Part shown: positions 1-11,000 of the stretch, piece by piece
Numbering within the stretch: the stretch's first letter is position 1
Layout: every line of letters starts with the position of its first letter
From: Coprinellus micaceus
Lineage: Eukaryota; Basidiomycota; Agaricomycetes; Agaricales; Psathyrellaceae
Length of the DNA: 64,000 nucleotides
Direction: 5' to 3'
Assembly: GCA_951394405.1 (NCBI GenBank)
Contig: OX596337.1
Coordinates: 434,001-498,000, forward strand
Position numbers and translations under genes: made by a program
The notes under the pieces: generated by a model
What the model was told of the DNA's origin: nothing
Databases searched by the model: none
The model's input: only the letters and a program-made list of their open reading frames with translations

Positions 1-143
1 CCGAATCGTGTCCGTCATCCATCTTGCACTTAACCTCGACGTCCTCTATGCCCTTGTACCGTGAAGGTCGATCCTCTGACGCAGAGATCGCCCAGTCCCA
101 ATTATCATAATTAAAGCGCTCGACACGTATCACCCAACACACC
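1..143 (-). CDS. possible internal exon of a gene running off the left edge
   Basis: Read on the minus strand, this stretch is open to the window edge and codes for an acidic segment containing RFNYDNWDW and later EDVEVKCKMDDG. A CTGAC branch-like site and an AAAG acceptor-like site lie just upstream, so it could be an internal exon entering from the right and continuing past position 1. No start codon precedes it in frame. I do not recognise the family, and a stretch of under 50 codons could be open by chance. Confidence 0.3.
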
Positions 144-1349
144 CTTTCATCACGTCAGAAAGCATTCCCGCAATCGAATTTATTTCACTAATCACAAATA
201 GGCGCCCGTGCTGAACCGAACATGATTAGCCAATTGGAAACGACAAAGTCCATGCACAAAGGTTCCATTCCCTCACCGTACCCGTGCCCCTTCTTGATGC
301 GCAGGTTATGGACGAATCCAGACTCCAGAGCCACTTCCAGCAGCCTGAGGACAGGGATTTGTGTCGCAACCCAGATCGTCATGCGTCATGATTGACGACC
401 AAGGTGCATTAACCCGAAAAAGGATATGGGCATAAGCAATCCCCATCGGTCACCATTGTCTAACGCAAAACGCATTGCAGCACAGCTACCCCTGGCTGCC
501 CAGGGATGCAGGGCCCTTTGTGTAGTCAGCGTCGGTTGGAGCCACTGGAAAGCGAACTAGGCAGATCAAGAGATCGGGCAGCGCACTTCAACGTCTGGGT
601 ATCCGAGACTAGGGCAGAGCGACCTCGCTGATTGGGCGGTGCGCAAGCGCATTAGCCAGTGGTATGGCCACATCCCGATTCCTCCCTCCCCGGCGTCTGA
701 GCCCTCATGCGGTATGCCCAGGACGAGTATACGACAAGGTTATGGGGTGGTATACTTCTGATACACGCAGGCATGCACCTTGATGAACATCGGGACACGC
801 GAGCCCGTTATTTCTATCTTCCCCAGTGGGCACTGAAAGTTGAAACCATAGCGCACATTTCCGAAGTACAAACTAAGGCGTACCGAGAAATCATGGCATG
901 TCATGGCGTGTGATACTGAGCGGCTTTGTGTTTGGCCACTACGCTCGACGTCCGGGACACGGATATTCAGGAGTCCGGAGTCGTGAGTCAGGGAGCATGA
1001 TCATATGCGTAGGAGGGGGTAGGTCGTGACGTCGAGGTACAGACCGACGATGGGGAGCGGGGACGTACCCCTGACCGTTTGAGATGTGTTGCTTTGTGAT
1101 CCGCTCGGGAATGGAAAGTTCCGGGTGTGGGCCCTTGGTGTGGAGAGACGATTCAGGTTACAGGTAGACAAGGAGCTGTTCCACTGCAGGTGGTTCGAGT
1201 AGAGAGATTCGCGAATCGAGCTGGGATGTCGTCGGCGTAGCTAATACCATGAATACAGGGCTTGGTTGACAGAGATAATCGAGGTCGTCTTTAGACGAAC
1301 CTCGCTACTCCAAGATCTGCCTTCCAGAATCCACGTTGGGTCCGAGGAC
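144..1349. other. no supported gene
   Basis: Both strands carry only short reading frames without splice logic or recognisable motifs. I see no tRNA, terminal repeat or tandem array here. It is the upstream flank of the duplicated block that starts near 1350. Confidence 0.5.
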
Positions 1350-2535
1350 TGGTGGCGGGCTTGATGTATGCAGAACCTCAGTATCGACTCGGTGCTCCCG
1401 TAATACGCACGTGCGCTCGGCGCTCGAGCCCTTGATATCGACGAACTGATCTCGACGAGCGCGGTGGACAGATCGCAGCACCCTCATCGCAGTTCGTGGA
1501 TTTAGGCGTTGAGATCGATGGATAGTCGAGGTGGAGCCGGCGTCGTGTCGTCGGGGATCAATCAGGCGCTTAACTACTCCCTCGGTCTGAGAGGGGAGAG
1601 GGAGGAGAGTACCCGATGACGAGAGGAAAGACTCCCGACATGCTCGCTCGAAAGCAAGAAGCGCCCGCAACACCCCACCCACCCACAACTCCGAGCCCGA
1701 AGCGTCAAGGCACCCGCCGGCGGCTCCACGTGTCCCCCTGCTTCTCGTCCGGGGCTCCGGCGAAGCCCGACTACGCCCGCCGAGCGACCGGCACGGTCGC
1801 GATGGCAACACAGACTGGAGAGGGGTAGGCGCAGGCTGGCACGTCGTATTATCTCTACAATCAATTTTGTTGGTTTTGAATTGACCGATTCTCTCTCTTC
1901 CCAGCTCTCTATTGATACTCTCTGCTTCATCTCTCTCGCGGGCGTACCGAATCCCAGGTGCCGAAGGACTTTAGGCGTGTGGGACAAGGAGAAGGGAGAG
2001 ACAAGGGACCGAGTCTGGGCGAAACAACTTGGACAAAGGGCCAGCAGGGCAACGAAGGAACGTAGGGCTTGGACCAGACGCATACGCACGCAGTCCTCGA
2101 GGACGAACACGGAACGGATCGTCATAGGTCGTGCCTCGTTGCATCCACCCGTCCATCTATTCAATTGAACTCAATTCATTCAAGTTCGGTTCACCACCCA
2201 CACGCAAATCCGCATCTACATACGAACGCAGCCCCTAGGAACGGGTGACGGAAGCGTCGTTGAAGCGACAACGTTATACCACGCACGTCTGCGTCTGCGT
2301 CAGGAGGCGAGGCACACACTCAGGGAGAGCGATACAGAGACAGAGAGAGCAGAGAAAGAGAGAAAGAGAAAAGGAGGAAACGAAGATGGCACCTGCAGCG
2401 GTAGTCGACACGATGGACGTAGGCGACCACATCGGTACGTATTCTCCTCTCTCCCCTTTCGTTTCATGTTTCTTTGCCTATACGTATTCTCCTCGTGGTT
2501 CCCTCGTTGTTTGCGTGCATGCCTGGATGGCTTCT
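1350..2535. repeat. left copy of an inverted duplication (SH3-gene promoter region)
   Basis: This block, upstream of and including exon 1 of the SH3 adaptor gene and part of its first intron, recurs in reverse orientation at about 15465-16525. Matching landmarks in order include the CCCCTAGGAACGGGTGAC segment, the AATTTTGTTG segment near 1865, the GCTCGAGCGCC segment near 1430 and the whole 49-nt exon 1. The copies differ by many substitutions and small indels, so the event is not very recent. The native copy is this one, because the full gene follows it. Confidence 0.85.
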
Positions 2536-5500
2536 TTGCGCAGCTACGCAGCCCGGGGCTTGACTCTACTTCACGTTGACTATATATCTCATACTCGAGA
2601 CTACGATCTCCTTTCTTTCCTTTCTTCCGTCCTTCTTCTTTCCTCCTGCTCTACTCTCCTTCACGAAGACGAAGACTCGGAGGGATGGCACTCGCCATCG
2701 CCCTCTCCCTCTCGCGCTCTCTCGAGCCGCCCTCCAGACTCTCCTCCCCCTCATCGTCTTCGTCTCCTTCGTCCTGGGCGACCGCACCCACGTCCACGTC
2801 CACATCTCTCTCCCGCTCCGCATCTACATCTCCATCCTACCCGCACTCGGAGGTTCTACCTCAAGAGCAGACCGCGGGCGACGATGTGGTACAGCCAAGC
2901 TGGGGCAACTTCTCCGTTATTGCTTATACGTTCTTCCCAGCACATATAACACTCCTCCTCTCCTTCCTCTACACATTGATTTACACGCACGTGTACCAGC
3001 TACTAACCCTCTCCTCCCTCACAGGGTCCCCCTCGCCCTCACCCTCGTCCTCACAGGACCCCTCACCCACATCCTCCTCCTCCCCCCACTCCTCCCTCTC
3101 ACCATCTTCCCACCACTCTTCCCACTCCTCCTCAAACTCAAACTCAAACCCGACATCCCACAAACAAGACCACCACCACAACCCCGACACCCAACGCCTC
3201 TCCCTCTCCACACCCTTCCCCTCCGCATCGCCCTTCCCCTCCCCCTCCTCCTCTTTCCTCCCGCCACCCGTCCCGGGCGTGCACGAGTTCGCGATGAAGC
3301 CGCCCCCCGCTGTGGCTGGTGGGGGACGCAAGGGGAGCGTCGTCGCTGCCCTTATGCAGGGACTTGGGATTGGTTCGGGCGGTGGGCTGGGGATTAGCGG
3401 GTTCGGTGCGGGGAACGGTGGAGGACAAGGGGGGAATGGGAACGGAAACGGGAACGCGGGGTTAGGTGCAGGGTTGAACGCGAACGGAAACGGCGCGAAC
3501 GGCGCGAGTAACGGCGTGGAAGGGAACAGGAGTAGGAGTCGGAGTGGGGGTTCGAGGACGAGCGTTAATGGCGCTTCAACGAACGGGGTCAATGGCGCTT
3601 CTTCCTCTGCCTCTGGATTTGGAATGGGCCCGGCGCCTACGCATACGCCTTCTGCACCCACGCCTCCGACGGCGCTTTCGGGGTTAACCAACGGCGCTAC
3701 GCCTATCTTGTCGTCGGCTGCCTCGACGTCTACACCGTCTATCCCATCGACGCATGCGGCATCGATACCACCTCAGGACTCCGATGCGCGAGGAACAGGG
3801 ACGGGGACAGGAGCAGGAAGACTTTCCCAAACCAGCGACGCATCTCAATCCTTATTGTCTTCGGTGGGCTCTGGACATACGGCATCAATCGCCTCACCTG
3901 CTGGAGTATCAACCTCGACATTAGGGCACGCGTCGATGGGTTCGATGAAACCGGATTCGTTGTCGGACGCAGAACTAGGGACGGCAACAGAACCAGACAC
4001 TCAAAAGGGAAAGGGAGCAGAATCGAAACCGGAAAGAGAAAGAGAAAGGGGAACGAGGTCAGATACACGACACGAGGCGCCCCCTTCTTCTGCGAAAGAC
4101 AATAAGGACTCGGCGGAAGAAGACGCGTTGGGAGGGGCGAGCCGGGGGGTTGGTGCGGCTATGGCGATGGGTGGGGGTGTGGGGGGTGTTAAGACCGAAC
4201 CTATTTCCTCTATTTCACACTCGAGGGATGCTGTTGGTTCCTTGGACCCCTTGGGTGCGCACACAGCCGAGGTAACCGGCAAGGGCGAAACCCAGGACGG
4301 AAAGAAGGGACAAGCGCAAGAGGACGAAGAGAAGGAAGGAGAGAGAGGGATGGATAGGATGGGGTCCAAGATGTCCAAGATGTCCAAGGTATCTGGTGCA
4401 CCCAAGGCTTCAGCTGCGTCTTCGACAGCAACAACGAAGGGACCTACGTCCCCAACGGTTCCTACGTCAAAGGCACCTCCTACGACCTCGACCCCGATAT
4501 CGAAGGCAACTACAACTTCACCAACCCCGGCGTCGACGCATACACCGGTTTCTCCTTCGTCTCCCTCGTCCACCATCGCGACAGTAGCGTCTCCTCCCCC
4601 AACGCCATCGACGCACACACCATCAACTCCCACAACAGCATCCACAATAACCCCTCCCTCGAACCCAACGTCTCCTCCCCCAACACCGTCGACGCAACAA
4701 CCCCTCTCCCCAACCCAAAAGAAAGCCCTCAACCGCATCTCCCTCCCTCCGCCCTCCTCTTTCCCCGTCGCCCTAGCCTCGTCCACCTCCTCGTCAACGC
4801 ACAAACCATCGACATCCGTCTCCTCCACAACCTCAACAACCTCAACGGGGTCTGCGTCCGCCTCAACGGGTTTACAATCGAACTCGGTATCGGGTGTAGC
4901 AACGGGTCCCCTCACCCCACTCACCCCCCTCTCGACATCGACATCGACATCGAACCCATTATCGAATTCGACGTCGGGCACCGCAGGCTCTGGAGTCCCA
5001 AGAACACCAGGCCCCCGCTCCCGCCCCCCCTCATCATACTTCGACCCCACGCTCTCCCCATTCCTCGCCTCCTCCCGCCCCGCCCCGCCGTCCCCTGCTT
5101 TATCCGCGACGAGTAAGGGGGGACGGAGTAGCAGGCCGGTTAGTGGGGCGTTTAGTTTGGATGGGTATGGTGGCGTAGGGACGGGAGGAGGAAAGATGAG
5201 CAGGCAGAATAGCGTGAAGAGGCAGAGTGGGTTGGGTATGTCAGCCTACGCGCCGATGGCGAGTCCGACGGCGTCCCGGTTCGTGGCGCAGACACAGACG
5301 CAGAGCCCGGTGCATCCGTTCAGCGCGCCTGGGCCTTTGTCTGCGTCGTTCTTCCCTGGGTCTGCTGTGCGGCGGGGGCGAGGTGACGAGGACCGTGAGG
5401 ACGGCGACGAGGACGAGGAAGGAGAGGAAGGAAGAGAACCACCACCCAACTCAGCAGCGAGCATCGAGAGTCTGGAGAGCAACGCGAGCACGGTTATGCC

Positions 5501-6771
5501 CGGGGACGACGACGAGCCTGGGACGCCGGGGACGCCGGGGGTTGTGTTTGCTGGGTTTCAGAGGGCGAGGTTAGAGGGGCCGTCGCCGCTTAGTGTCGAT
5601 ACTTCTTCGACGCAGGTGAAGGAAGAAGGCCGGGAAGAGATGAAGGAGAGCGAAGGGAATGAGAGTGAGGAGAATAAGGAAGAGAGAAAGGAAAAGGAGA
5701 CGAAGCACCGTACCTTCTACATCAAGATCCGGGACTTTGGGTTCGGGTCTGACGACCCGAGGTTTAGCGGGATGGGGGAGAACGTGCCGAAGGAGAATCG
5801 GGTGGGGAGGTTGAATAGGGTGTTGAGAGGGGCGGGGAGAGGGTATGGTGCGTGTTCTTTCTTCCTTTGCTTCGATTACCTTCAATTTTGGGTTTGATTT
5901 TAATGGTATCGTATCTCTAGATCCCTACTCCAAACCCCCACAAAAGGGCGAATCGTCGTCAACAACGGCAGGAGAAGACGATACGAGGCGGTGGTCCCAG
6001 GGCTCATGGGCCTCCTCCTCGTCCTTCCCGCACTCCCCCGTCACGCCTACGTCGTTATACGAAGACGCCTTTGGATCGGACGACGACCTCCTCGACGACG
6101 ACGACGACGATGATGAGTATGGCTACGGGTGGGGCGGGGGTGGAGGTGGGGGGTGGTTTAGGAAGGGGCTGGGGAGGTTGAGTTGGGCGGGGGTTGGGTC
6201 TTCTGCTACCACTTCTGGTGGGGGTGCCAATCCCAATGCCGACGACGAAGATGAGGACGACGACGAAGGTGGTAACGCGTACCCAAGCGCCGGCGACCTC
6301 GCGCGCAACTTCTCGCAAGAAGAGGACGACTCGGGGCCCTTCCCCCCCAACGCCTCCCTGCAAGACTCCTTCGCCTCGGACTCCTTTGCGTCCGACGACC
6401 TCTCCGACGACGCCGATGATCCTTTGTACCCCGGCATATACCGTGCGCTATTTGCGTTTGAGCCCGAGGGTACTGCGGAGGTGCGGTTGAGGGAGGACGA
6501 GTTGGTGCGGGTGGTGAAGAGGGGCGGGGGCGTTGGGTGGGCGGTTGTGGAGGTGGGGTGGAGGGCGGGGAAGGAATTGGTTAGGGAGTTGAGGGAGAGT
6601 GGGGAGTTGGATGAGGAGGAGGGGGATGCGGAGGATCAAGACATAGGAGGAGAGGGGGAGAGTGGGGGCGTTGAGGTGGAGTTGGGGGATGGGAGGAAGA
6701 TTAGGCAGGGCCTTGTGCCGGAGAGTTATCTCGCCCCGGTGAGGTTGGATGGGTGGGTTGATTGTAGTTGA
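2386..6771 (+). CDS. SH3-domain adaptor with a long disordered N-terminal region, Nbp2/Skb5-like
   Basis: Proposed exons are 2386-2434, 3025-5847 and 5921-6771; their lengths sum to 1241 codons including the stop, so phases agree. Exon 1 starts MAPAAVVDTM and ends at a GTACGT donor. The last intron (5848-5920) joins GRGY to DPYSK. About the first 900 residues are Ser/Thr/Pro/Gly-rich low complexity. A basic-acidic stretch with YIKIRDFGFGSDDPR follows, then poly-Asp and poly-Gly runs. The C-terminal SH3 domain shows ALFAFEPEG, GWAVVEVG and the closing GLVPESYLAPV, with an acidic insert between strands. In yeasts Nbp2 and Skb5 are SH3 adaptors that link phosphatases or PAK kinases to wall-stress MAPK signalling; that role here is inference from layout. 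The first intron (590 nt) is long for this organism, so an extra exon in 2560-2950 cannot be excluded. Exon 1 is supported by a second copy at 15564-15612. Confidence 0.75.
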
Positions 6772-7402
6772 GCGATGTGAAGGTGGTCTGCGTTTGAGTG
6801 CTTTCCTGAATCGCCTTCGATATCTTGGTTTCTCCGTTTTTTGAGCTTTCTTTTTAACACATCTTCCCTCGCTCCTCATTTCTTTCTTTTCTTTCGAGTT
6901 GAATTTTGTTCGATAGCCACCGTTCCTTTTTCCTTTCGACTTCTCGTTCGGCCTTCACACACACATCATACCTATACCCAGCTCCGCGTCCGTGCTTCCC
7001 GCTGACTGATTCTCGCGTTTACCGTCCATCCGACGCCTCACTCCCACTTACATATTCCACACACTCGCTCCGATGGTTTCGAGCTCCCTTTTTCTTTTGT
7101 TGTATATTCGTTCGTTCGTTCGTTCCCTCGTTTCTTGCTCGTGTCGATTCCCCTTCAGCTGTATGTTCTCGATCGTGTGCGTGTCACAAGTCCAGGCTCC
7201 ATCCACAGCATTGCTTGTGTTATTTATCCAGTTTCTACGCTGCAATTTCATCTCGTCTCTCTCCCCTCTCATCATACAATGGTTCTCGGGTCGCATATGA
7301 TATCGTTAAGGATAAGGGCTAAAGTTTACAGCATTGCCTAGATTTACATACTCTGATATTCTCCTCGTCGTACATCTACTGACCGCCCTCTGACCGCCCA
7401 CT
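6772..7402. other. 3' regions of two convergent genes with a TTCG microsatellite
   Basis: The SH3 gene (plus) and the methylthioadenosine phosphorylase gene (minus) end toward each other here. The interval is pyrimidine-rich on the plus strand and includes a short TTCG tandem run near 7106-7125. Nothing else is visible. Confidence 0.5.
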
Positions 7403-8408
7403 CTAGTGCGTAGCAATATCGTGGCCCTCCTCGCCGGGGAAGTACGCAGGAAGGATATACGCCAACTTGTCCCTATCCTCCTGCTTCTGCTTCACGCTCC
7501 TCGGCATGATGCTAAACTTCATCCCGCCTACCTCCTGCAACAAGCTCTCCTTCACGCCATCCGCAGTCAGGTCGGCCTGGAGGTCGTCGAGGATCTTGCC
7601 CAGCACGAGCTTAGCCGTGGCGCTGTTATCGTGGAGGACCTGGAAGACGTCGTGGGCGGTGACGGCGTCGCTCTGCGGCCTCCAGCTGTCGTAGTCGGTG
7701 GACATGCAGATGAGGGCGTAGGAGAGCTCGGCTTCCCTAGCGAGCTTGGCTTCGGGGAGGACGCTCATGTTGATAAGATCCCCACCCCACTGCCTGTACA
7801 TGATGCTCTCCGCCCTCGTGCTGAACGCCGGGCCCTCCATACACACAACAGTCTTCTCAGTGAAGAGCTTCTTCCCCTTTCCCTCCTCCTCCAACGCCTT
7901 CTCCACCCTCGGCGCCAACCACCCCGTCAACTTCGAGCTGAACGGGTCCCCAAACATCGCATGCGCAACGACGCTCGTATCCTCGAAGAAACTGCTCTTC
8001 CGCACGCCCTTCGTCCGATCGATGATCTGGCTCGGGATCGCGAAGCTCCCCGGGCTGATCTCCTCCCTCAGGCTGCCGACGGCGGAGAACGAGACGATGG
8101 CGGCGACGCCGAGGGATTTGAGGGCGGCGATGTTGGCGCGGGAGGGGACGGAGGAGGGGGGGATGGTGTGGCCCTGCCCGTGGCGCGCGAGGAAGGCGAT
8201 TTGGGTGCCCGAGGGGAGGGAGGCGATGGTTATGGGCGCGGAGGGGTGGCCCCAGGGGGTGAGTGGGTTAGCGGTGCGGAGGATGGTGAGGTTGTCGAGG
8301 GCGTAGAGGCCGGAGCCGCCGATGATGCCGATGAGGACTGGAGAGGAGGGTTTAGTTTTGGGTGAAATAAAGGAGGGGTGGGGAGGATGTACCCTTTTCT
8401 TCAGACAT
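7403..8408 (-). CDS. MTAP: S-methyl-5'-thioadenosine phosphorylase
   Basis: The enzyme splits methylthioadenosine with phosphate into adenine and methylthioribose-1-phosphate, in the cytosolic methionine salvage pathway that also removes the by-product of polyamine synthesis. Exon 1 is 8408-8393 (MSEEK plus one base), the intron is 8392-8338 (55 nt, GTACAT..CCAG) and exon 2 is 8337-7403, giving 316 residues. Visible family motifs are IIGGSGLY at the start, the phosphate-site stretch [25 protein letters not shown] and [17 protein letters not shown], then STDYD with the aspartate expected for adenine-specific phosphorylases. A longer unspliced open frame starts at 8461 but lacks family sequence, so the spliced start was preferred. 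The gene appears intact. Confidence 0.95.
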
Positions 8409-8935
8409 TGTGAGAGGCGATAAGAGGAGGACGAGGAGAAGGAGAGAATTGTAGACCGCATGAAATATTATCGCTAATCTCGGCATCAAATTTCATCATC
8501 TGGATCTCCGTATGGAACGGGCATCAAGTTTCTTAGGCGCTTATCATCGTCTCCGCGAAATTCCTGCGCCGGGTCATTGAAGGGCTAGCGAGTAGAGGCG
8601 GTGGAGAGGGTGAGGGAGGATGGAAGGGACGTCGAAGGGCCGGATTAGGATGCCACGAAATGTTTGAATTGGGACTGATCGAGTGACTGCGGATGACACA
8701 CTTGCGAATCGAGCAACCGGAATGGGCGCGCAGCTCATCTCTGGCCACGATTACGACCACGTCGTCTAGCGCTGTCGCCCGAGGCCCGCAGTGACCTATT
8801 TACGGGTACAGTCAGAAGGGATAAAGGGTATGTATCCCTCATTCCCCAGCTTAAAAGCATCAAAGCGGACCGAATTCACCCAGGTCCACTGCAATTGCTG
8901 TTCCCAATCTGAAACAACACTCCTTACTCAACAAG
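8409..8935. other. intergenic, probable divergent promoter region
   Basis: This lies between the start of the minus-strand phosphorylase gene and the plus-strand small membrane peptide. A short minus-strand open frame (8533-8760) has no recognisable motif and looks like chance. No RNA gene or repeat is visible. Confidence 0.4.
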
Positions 8936-9168
8936 ATGCTGCGATTCGCACATGTCCAGTCGTTACTCCTTTTCTCGTTATCGACGGCGTTAGGTCTGGT
9001 TGTTTATTGTGTGGCTGCAATCGTAAGTCGCACCGTCCTGTCCTTGCGTTTCGTTGCGGCTGACAAGCGAAACACGCACAGATTCTCGTCGTTCCCTCCA
9101 CGTCTGCAAGAGACGCAGCCAACCCCGCGATTGGGGGTGTTCAGGACATAGAGATGGAGCCGATGTAG
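8936..9168 (+). CDS. small spliced single-pass membrane or secreted peptide (57 aa)
   Basis: Exon 1 (8936-9022) codes for 29 residues beginning MLRFAHVQ followed by a hydrophobic stretch (LLLFSLSTALGLVVYCVAAI). It stops at a GTAAGT donor in phase 0. A 59-nt intron with a CTGAC branch and CACAG acceptor (ending 9081) leads to exon 2 (9082-9168), which runs open to a TAG and ends DIEMEPM. The product would be a signal peptide or one transmembrane helix with a short polar tail. No cysteine pattern or CaaX box is seen, so it is not an obvious effector or mating pheromone. No homolog is known to me; transcript evidence would decide. Confidence 0.5.
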
Positions 9169-9579
9169 CGCTTTCTCAATTCCAATGCGTGCCCCGCTGC
9201 CACTGCTTGCCATACAACCCGTCCTCTGGAAGCTCGCGTAAGCTTCAGGCTAGCAGTTGCGAGCGTCGACGAGAACCGTGTCGTTGCCTTGAGCTCCTCG
9301 CTGGGGATTTCAAAGCGTTTTCGGACCACCCAATATGGGAAGCGATATGTATCTTTATGCATAAGGACCTTGCGCGCGGCCATTCGATCCACGGCCAGTG
9401 TAGCGGAGCGAAGTATGAGTATGTACGGAGCCAAGAAAAATGACGACGAAGGGTATATACGGTCGCACAAGATTGGGACGGCGAGAGTTTACGGTACTGA
9501 AAGAGGCGAGATGCATAGCTATAGTACGAAGCCGACGACATAGAGGAGACCGAAAGGGTGACTACCAAAGGATCGAATA
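9169..9579. other. no supported gene
   Basis: Overlapping short frames on both strands carry no motif or consistent splice signals. The interval ends at the TA dinucleotide that flanks the inverted-repeat element. Confidence 0.4.
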
Positions 9580-9617
9580 CATCATAAAAAAGGTCGATAG
9601 CATTTGTGGGTGATATG
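9580..9617 (+). repeat. left terminal inverted repeat of the 1.1-kb element
   Basis: Starts CATCATAAAAAAGG and pairs with 10648-10685 at 36 of 38 positions. Confidence 0.8.
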
Positions 9618-10647
9618 CCCGGCATGTGCACATAACGAAGCATTCACTCAGCATTCAGGTAGAATAAATGCGTGGTGTGCGCATAACGTCGCATATCGGC
9701 AACGCCTGTGCAGCACAACGGGTGCATCTGTGCAGCAGTTATGCGTTGAGGACCGGATATGCAAGCAGATATGCACCGAGATGTGGCGGGCGGGCCAGTT
9801 AGAATGACAGTTGAATCTATCTACCTCACAAAGAGCCGAATGGCTCCTTCTCATCCTCGAAATGCATACGCACCCCACCCCAGATCGGTGTCGAGCGCCA
9901 AAGTCGGAGAGCGAACTTTGGCGCGCCTCAGCCTGAGGCAAGTCCCGGAGCGTGACGTCACGCGTTCAGTCACGGCGTTACATATAGCGACGCGTCCTTC
10001 GTGTTCCATCATCGTGTTTCTTTCTTCCCTTCTCCCACCATCTCCTCCCACCCGCTGTCAGCATCCTCCCCGCCGTCAACGTCCGTTGTTGCTACCCATT
10101 CCCTTGGGCTGTAGGCTGGTCCCAGGATATGGGAGATCTTGGCGATGCGCCAGTGCAGTGCTCGGGTGTGTGTCGGCCAGTTCTCCTCTCTCCACGCAAA
10201 ACCTGAAGTTTCCTAGTTGCCCAGGTCATCTCCATCGCTCACTTACCTACCTCCTGCTATGATCACCGCCTTCCACGACCCCGCCTAGTGTGGTTCGCCT
10301 GGATACCCCTCAACCAGGAGCTCAGGTTCCCTTCTCAATATCACGCGAGCGTCCTACGCACGCGAGCCCTCGTTCTATGGCCTACACATTCCTCTCGTAG
10401 TCTACATCTCTGTATACTATTTCTTACAATATACTAGATTTCGTGCACGCTGTTCTGCAGAGTTTGCCCTCAAGTCGGAGACGCAAGCGTAGCCGTCGAT
10501 ACGCACGCATCAATTCCGGCTGCATTTGGGATGCATATCCGGTCCCCGGCTGCACAAATGCGGCCCCTTGCATTTGTGCAGCTAATATTCCATCCACTCA
10601 ACGAATGCAGCCCGCCCCCATAACTTCGCATACCTTGCATATCTTCG

Positions 10648-10685
10648 CATATCACGCACAAATGCTATCGACTTTTTTTATGATG
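10648..10685 (-). repeat. right terminal inverted repeat of the 1.1-kb element
   Basis: Reverse complement begins CATCATAAAAAAAGTCG. It differs from the left repeat at two positions. Confidence 0.8.
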
Positions 10686-11000
10686 TAGGTATCTGGCGCG
10701 GGTGACTGGTGAAAACGATCAAAGCGGGAAAGTAAAAAGTCTGGATGGGGAGCTTGAACGAGGACTCGAGGATGATGTACCCTTCCAAAGCGGGTAGCAA
10801 TCAGCGACCCTGAGAAAAGGTCAAGTGAAGTGGATGGAGAAATACAACCGGGAAACACGAATAAAAGCGGTAAGGGAACAAGGAAACGGCCGGAGAGGGG
10901 GTGAGGGAACGAGGGACATAGATATATTCATCCCATGGATCCATGAACCCTGGCGAAACGGCCAACACCCCTAGAACCCACCGGCCCTTGCGTCCCCGCT
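10686..11000. other. 3' flank of the NACHT gene
   Basis: Downstream of the minus-strand NACHT gene stop. Purine-rich on the plus strand; nothing else is visible. Confidence 0.4.

Larger units (their letters stand above)
9580..10685. mobile_element. 1.1-kb non-autonomous DNA transposon (MITE-like) with 38-bp TIRs and TA duplication
   Basis: The first 38 bases (9580-9617, beginning CATCATAAAAAAGGTCG) match the reverse complement of the last 38 (10648-10685) at 36 positions. TA lies directly outside both ends (9578-9579 and 10686-10687), as expected for a TA target-site duplication of the Tc1/mariner kind, although TA can match by chance. Inside each end there are scattered copies of GCATAT, ATGCAGC and CGCATA motifs, which could be subterminal transposase sites. 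The interior has no transposase-like frame. It would need a transposase from elsewhere. Confidence 0.8.

Noticed and set aside
4001..5050. Long minus-strand frame opposite the SH3 gene
   Set aside because: Shadow of the low-complexity Ser/Thr/Pro coding strand; composition is valine/aspartate-rich as expected from the complement.
7406..8365. 319-codon plus-strand frame opposite the phosphorylase gene
   Set aside because: The minus strand clearly encodes the enzyme; this is its antisense shadow with no motif.
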